Assembly (NCBI GenBank): GCA_040377825.1
Contig: JBEINZ010000135.1
Span: 1 to 8,624, forward strand
Direction: 5' to 3'
Length of the DNA stretch: 8,624 nucleotides
Source: JBEINZ01 sp040377825
GTDB taxonomy: Bacteria; Pseudomonadota; Alphaproteobacteria; Rhizobiales; Ancalomicrobiaceae
A program made the translations under genes and the position numbers. The notes beneath the pieces are model-generated. The model did no database searches and was not told the DNA's origin. It saw only the letters and a list, made by a program, of their open reading frames with translations. Shown one piece after another: positions 5,550 to 8,624 of the stretch. Position 1 is the stretch's first letter; the number at the start of each line of letters is the position of its first letter.

Positions 5550-8459
5550 TTACTCCGCCGCCGAGGCCGCGCGGCGCGGCCTACGGTCGAGCAATTCAGC
5601 AAGGAAGCGGCCGGTATAGCTGCGCGGCTCGGCGACAATGTCCTCCGGCCGTCCCGCTGCCACGATCTCGCCCCCGCCGTCGCCGCCTTCCGGACCAAGG
5701 TCGAGGATCCAATCCGCCGTCTTGATGACCTCCAGATTGTGTTCGATGACCACGACCGAATTGCCTTGATCGACCAGTTGTTGCAGCACTTCCAGAAGCT
5801 TGGCGACGTCGTGGAAATGTAGGCCGGTGGTCGGCTCATCCAGGATGTAAAGCGTGCGGCCTGTCGAACGCCGCGCAAGCTCCTTGGAAAGCTTGACGCG
5901 CTGCGCCTCGCCGCCCGACAGCGTCGTCGCCTGCTGACCGACATGGATATAGCCGAGCCCGACGCGGGCCAGTGTCTCCATCTTTTCGCGGATCGCCGGG
6001 ACCGCCTGGAAGAACGCCGCGCCTTCCTCGACCGTCATGTCGAGAACGTCTGAAATCGACTTGCCCTTGAACCGCACCTCGAGTGTTTCGCGGTTGTAGC
6101 GCTTGCCCTTGCAGACGTCGCAAGTGACATAGACGTCCGGTAGGAAGTGCATTTCGATCTTGATGACGCCGTCGCCTTGGCAGGCCTCGCAGCGTCCGCC
6201 CTTCACGTTGAACGAGAAGCGCCCCGGACCGTAGCCGCGCGCCTTCGCTTCCGGCAGGCCGGAGAACCATTCGCGGATCGGCGTGAAGGCGCCTGTATAG
6301 GTCGCGGGGTTGGAGCGCGGCGTGCGGCCGATCGGCGATTGATCGATGTCGATGACCTTGTCCAGGAATTCCAATCCCTCAATTCGGTCATGAACCGCCG
6401 GATTTTCTTTTGCCCCGTTCAACTTGCGCGCCGCCGAGCGAAACAGCGTGTCGATCACCAGCGTCGACTTGCCGCCGCCGGAAACGCCCGTGATGCAAGT
6501 GAGCGTGCCGAGCGGAATCTCGGCGGTCACGTTCTTCAAGTTGTTCGCCCGCGCGCCGATGATTTTCAGCCGCTTCGCCTTGTCGATCTTGCGCCTGCGG
6601 GCGGGGATCGCGATGCCCATCGCGCCGGACAGATACTGACCGGTCAGCGACGCGGGGTTCGCCATGATCTCGGCCGGGGTGCCTTCGGCGATGATCTTTC
6701 CTCCGAGCGTGCCCGCGCCGGGGCCGACATCGACGACATGATCGGCGGCGAGGATCGCGTCTTCGTCATGCTCGACGACGATGACGGTGTTGCCGAGATC
6801 GCGCAGGTGCTTCAGCGTATCGAGAAGCCGCGCGTTGTCGCGTTGGTGAAGCCCGATCGACGGCTCGTCGAGCACATAGAGCACGCCCGTCAGGCCCGAG
6901 CCGATTTGGGAGGCAAGCCGAATGCGCTGGCTTTCACCGCCGGATAGGGTTCCGGAATTGCGCGCAAGCGTCAGATATTCCAACCCCACGTCGTTCAAAA
7001 ACCGCAGGCGCTCGCGGATTTCCTTCAAAATCCGCCCCGCGATCTCATTCTGCTTTGGGGTGAGATCCGCCGGCAGGCATTCGAACCAGTCGTTCGCCCG
7101 CCGAATGGAAAAGTCGGAGACCTCGCCGATATGCAGGCCCGCGATCTTCACGGCCAAAGCCTCGGGCTTCAGGCGCGCGCCGTTGCAGGCCCGGCACGGC
7201 GTGGTGGCGAAATAGCGCTCGATTTCCTCGCGCGACCAGTCGCTTTCCGTTTCCTTCCAGCGGCGCTCCAGGTTCGGAATGACGCCCTCGAAGGTCTTCT
7301 GCGTTTGGTAGCTGCGCAGGCCGTCGTCATAGGAGAAGGTCACTTCCTCCGAGCCGGTCCCATGGAGGATCGCGTTGCGCCCGGCCTCGGGCAGGTCACG
7401 CCACGGCTTCGTCAGCGAGAAGCCGAAATGCTTGGAGAGCGCTTCCAGCGTCTGGGTCGTGAACGGCGAGGTGGAGCGCGCCCAGGGCGCGATCGCGCCT
7501 TGTCGCAGCGTGGCGGATTCGTCGGGGACAATCAGCGCCGGATCGATTTTCTGTTCGGTGCCGAGGCCGCTGCAGACCGGGCAGGCGCCGAACGGATTGT
7601 TGAAGGAGAAGAGGCGCGGCTCGATTTCGGCGATGGTGAAGCCCGAAACGGGGCATGCGAACTTTTCGGAGAATACGAGCCTGCGCGCCTCGCCCGCGTC
7701 GTCCGTCTCATCCGCGAACTCGATGACCGCGATACCGTCCGCGAGCTTTAGCGCGGTTTCAAACGATTCCGCCAGCCGCGCGGCCATGTCGGCGCGCACG
7801 ACCAACCGGTCCACCACGACGTCGATGTCATGCTTCAGCTTTTTGTCGAGCGTCGGCGCCTCGGCGATCTCATGGAACGTGCCGTCGACTTTGACGCGCT
7901 GGAAGCCCTTCTTTTGTAGCTCCAGCAATTCCTTCCGGTACTCGCCCTTTCGCCCGCGGATCATCGGCGCGAGCAGATAGAGCCTTGTACCTTCTGGCAG
8001 GTCGTGGACCTTGTCGACCATCTGGCTGATCGTCTGGCTCTCGATCGGCAAGCCGGTCGCGGGCGAGTAGGGGACGCCGACGCGCGCGAAGAGCAGGCGC
8101 ATGTAGTCGTGGATTTCGGTCACGGTGCCGACGGTGGAGCGCGGATTGCGCGATGTCGTCTTTTGCTCGATCGAGATTGCCGGCGAAAGCCCGTCGATCT
8201 GGTCGACATCGGGCTTCTGCATCATCTCCAGGAACTGACGAGCATAGGCCGAAAGGCTTTCTACATAGCGTCGCTGTCCCTCGGCATAGATCGTGTCGAA
8301 GGCGAGCGAGGATTTGCCTGAGCCCGAAAGACCGGTCATCACGACCAGCGAGTCGCGAGGCAGATCGAGATCGACGTTTTTCAAATTGTGCTCGCGCGCG
8401 CCGCGGATCGAAATGACCTTCGGCTCGGGATGGGGGGCGAGGCGCGGGCGTTCGTTCAT
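5550..8459 (-). CDS. uvrA: UvrA, excinuclease ABC subunit A
   Basis: This is the damage-recognition ATPase of nucleotide excision repair; it dimerises, scans DNA and loads UvrB. The 969 residues show both ABC modules. Module one has Walker A GLSGSGKSS (43-51), signature LSGGESQ (505-511) and Walker B VLYVLDEPSIGLH (526-538). Module two has Walker A GVSGGGKST (658-666), signature LSGGEAQ (847-853) and Walker B LYILDEPTTGLH (870-881). The C-terminal-module zinc finger is intact, with C757, C760, C780 and C783. The first zinc module reads C269-P-V-S272 then C293 and C296, so one of the usual four cysteines is Ser. Length is a little above the 940 of E. coli, partly from a basic and alanine-rich tail. 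The start is the first available ATG, just before the VISIRGAREHNLKNV opening. Its stop is 3 bp from that of ornithine cyclodeaminase, transcribed towards it. Confidence 0.98.
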   Translation of the reverse strand: MNERPRLAPHPEPKVISIRGAREHNLKNVDLDLPRDSLVVMTGLSGSGKSSLAFDTIYAEGQRRYVESLSAYARQFLEMMQKPDVDQIDGLSPAISIEQKTTSRNPRSTVGTVTEIHDYMRLLFARVGVPYSPATGLPIESQTISQMVDKVHDLPEGTRLYLLAPMIRGRKGEYRKELLELQKKGFQRVKVDGTFHEIAEAPTLDKKLKHDIDVVVDRLVVRADMAARLAESFETALKLADGIAVIEFADETDDAGEARRLVFSEKFACPVSGFTIAEIEPRLFSFNNPFGACPVCSGLGTEQKIDPALIVPDESATLRQGAIAPWARSTSPFTTQTLEALSKHFGFSLTKPWRDLPEAGRNAILHGTGSEEVTFSYDDGLRSYQTQKTFEGVIPNLERRWKETESDWSREEIERYFATTPCRACNGARLKPEALAVKIAGLHIGEVSDFSIRRANDWFECLPADLTPKQNEIAGRILKEIRERLRFLNDVGLEYLTLARNSGTLSGGESQRIRLASQIGSGLTGVLYVLDEPSIGLHQRDNARLLDTLKHLRDLGNTVIVVEHDEDAILAADHVVDVGPGAGTLGGKIIAEGTPAEIMANPASLTGQYLSGAMGIAIPARRRKIDKAKRLKIIGARANNLKNVTAEIPLGTLTCITGVSGGGKSTLVIDTLFRSAARKLNGAKENPAVHDRIEGLEFLDKVIDIDQSPIGRTPRSNPATYTGAFTPIREWFSGLPEAKARGYGPGRFSFNVKGGRCEACQGDGVIKIEMHFLPDVYVTCDVCKGKRYNRETLEVRFKGKSISDVLDMTVEEGAAFFQAVPAIREKMETLARVGLGYIHVGQQATTLSGGEAQRVKLSKELARRSTGRTLYILDEPTTGLHFHDVAKLLEVLQQLVDQGNSVVVIEHNLEVIKTADWILDLGPEGGDGGGEIVAAGRPEDIVAEPRSYTGRFLAELLDRRPRRAASAAE
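5565..5581. other. GC-rich perfect hairpin at the 3' end of uvrA, facing the ornithine cyclodeaminase stop
   Basis: GGCCGCGC (5565-5572) and GCGCGGCC (5574-5581) form a perfect 8-bp inverted repeat around one base, in practice about 7 bp with a three-base loop. It starts 18 bp after the ornithine cyclodeaminase stop, inside the last codons of uvrA. No U-tract follows on either strand, so it is not a standard intrinsic terminator. It could stall or protect the end of the rightward transcript, or simply reflect Arg/Ala codons in GC-rich DNA. Confidence 0.3.
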
Positions 8460-8624
8460 CAGGAATCTCGATCTCTTGGGGCCGCGTTCTCGGGCAGACC
8501 AGACTTCAAGCGCCCCGGAAGCCGGCGCTGCGTTGTCCTATCGCGAACTACGGACCCGATGCCCGCTCGGATCCGCTGCGCCCGACGTCGGCAACGTAAT
8601 CGTGCCTGACGCGCGACTCAATGC
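8460..8624. other. Region upstream of uvrA, no gene supported
   Basis: These 165 bp run from the uvrA start to the window end. I see no coding stretch with recognisable motifs, no clear uvrA ribosome-binding site beyond a loose purine run (GAGATCGAG in the leftward sense), and no convincing promoter. No alphaproteobacterial LexA box of the GTTC-N7-GTTC type was found. In many bacteria ssb lies divergently next to uvrA, but nothing of it is visible here. Confidence 0.4.

Noticed and set aside
6147..6947. Long open frame opposite uvrA
   Set aside because: It is an antisense shadow of a GC-rich conserved gene and its translation has no recognisable motifs.
8388..8609. Possible small rightward gene upstream of uvrA
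   Set aside because: Its first third overlaps the uvrA start, its product is Arg-rich without motifs, and no ribosome-binding site supports it.
8460..8624. LexA/SOS box upstream of uvrA
   Set aside because: GTTC and GAAC occur singly, but no pair at the 7-bp spacing of the alphaproteobacterial box was found on either strand.

Overview
The window reads as chromosomal DNA of an alphaproteobacterium, most likely of the order Hyphomicrobiales (Rhizobiales). The support is GC-rich coding sequence, a folate-dependent TrmFO, a UvrA whose first zinc module reads CPVS rather than CPxC, and an arginase / ornithine cyclodeaminase pair next to a divergent Lrp-type regulator. The genus cannot be fixed from sequence reading alone. 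No phage, transposon, CRISPR, rRNA or tRNA signal was seen. Gene density is very high: six complete genes and one gene cut by the left edge.

Layout from left to right: (i) the 3' part of a PfkB/ribokinase-family sugar kinase (+). (ii) trmFO (-), convergent with the kinase across 33 bp; it makes 5-methyluridine-54 in tRNA. (iii) A divergent gene (+) for an exported protein of unknown function, with a Cys-His-Asp arrangement resembling a transglutaminase/papain-like fold. (iv) An Lrp/AsnC regulator (-), convergent with the previous gene. (v) An arginase (+) and an ornithine cyclodeaminase (+), with one base between stop and start. (vi) uvrA (-), whose stop codon lies only 3 bp from the cyclodeaminase stop. 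(vii) 165 bp upstream of uvrA with no gene that can be supported.

The most coherent functional unit is 3022-5546. Arginase converts arginine to ornithine and urea, and ornithine cyclodeaminase converts ornithine to proline and ammonia. Together they give a two-step arginine-to-proline catabolic operon. The divergent Lrp-type regulator is the obvious candidate controller. The 118 bp between regulator and arginase holds three GCCAAA direct repeats whose starts (3466, 3487, 3508) are exactly 21 bp apart, about two helical turns. This looks like a phased operator for an oligomeric Lrp-family protein and is the most interesting non-coding signal here.

Most of the window is ordinary metabolism, tRNA modification and DNA repair. 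The points worth a second look are the phased repeats, the exported triad protein, and two histidines in the arginase where the classical substrate-binding asparagines sit. I did not find evidence of a wholly new system.
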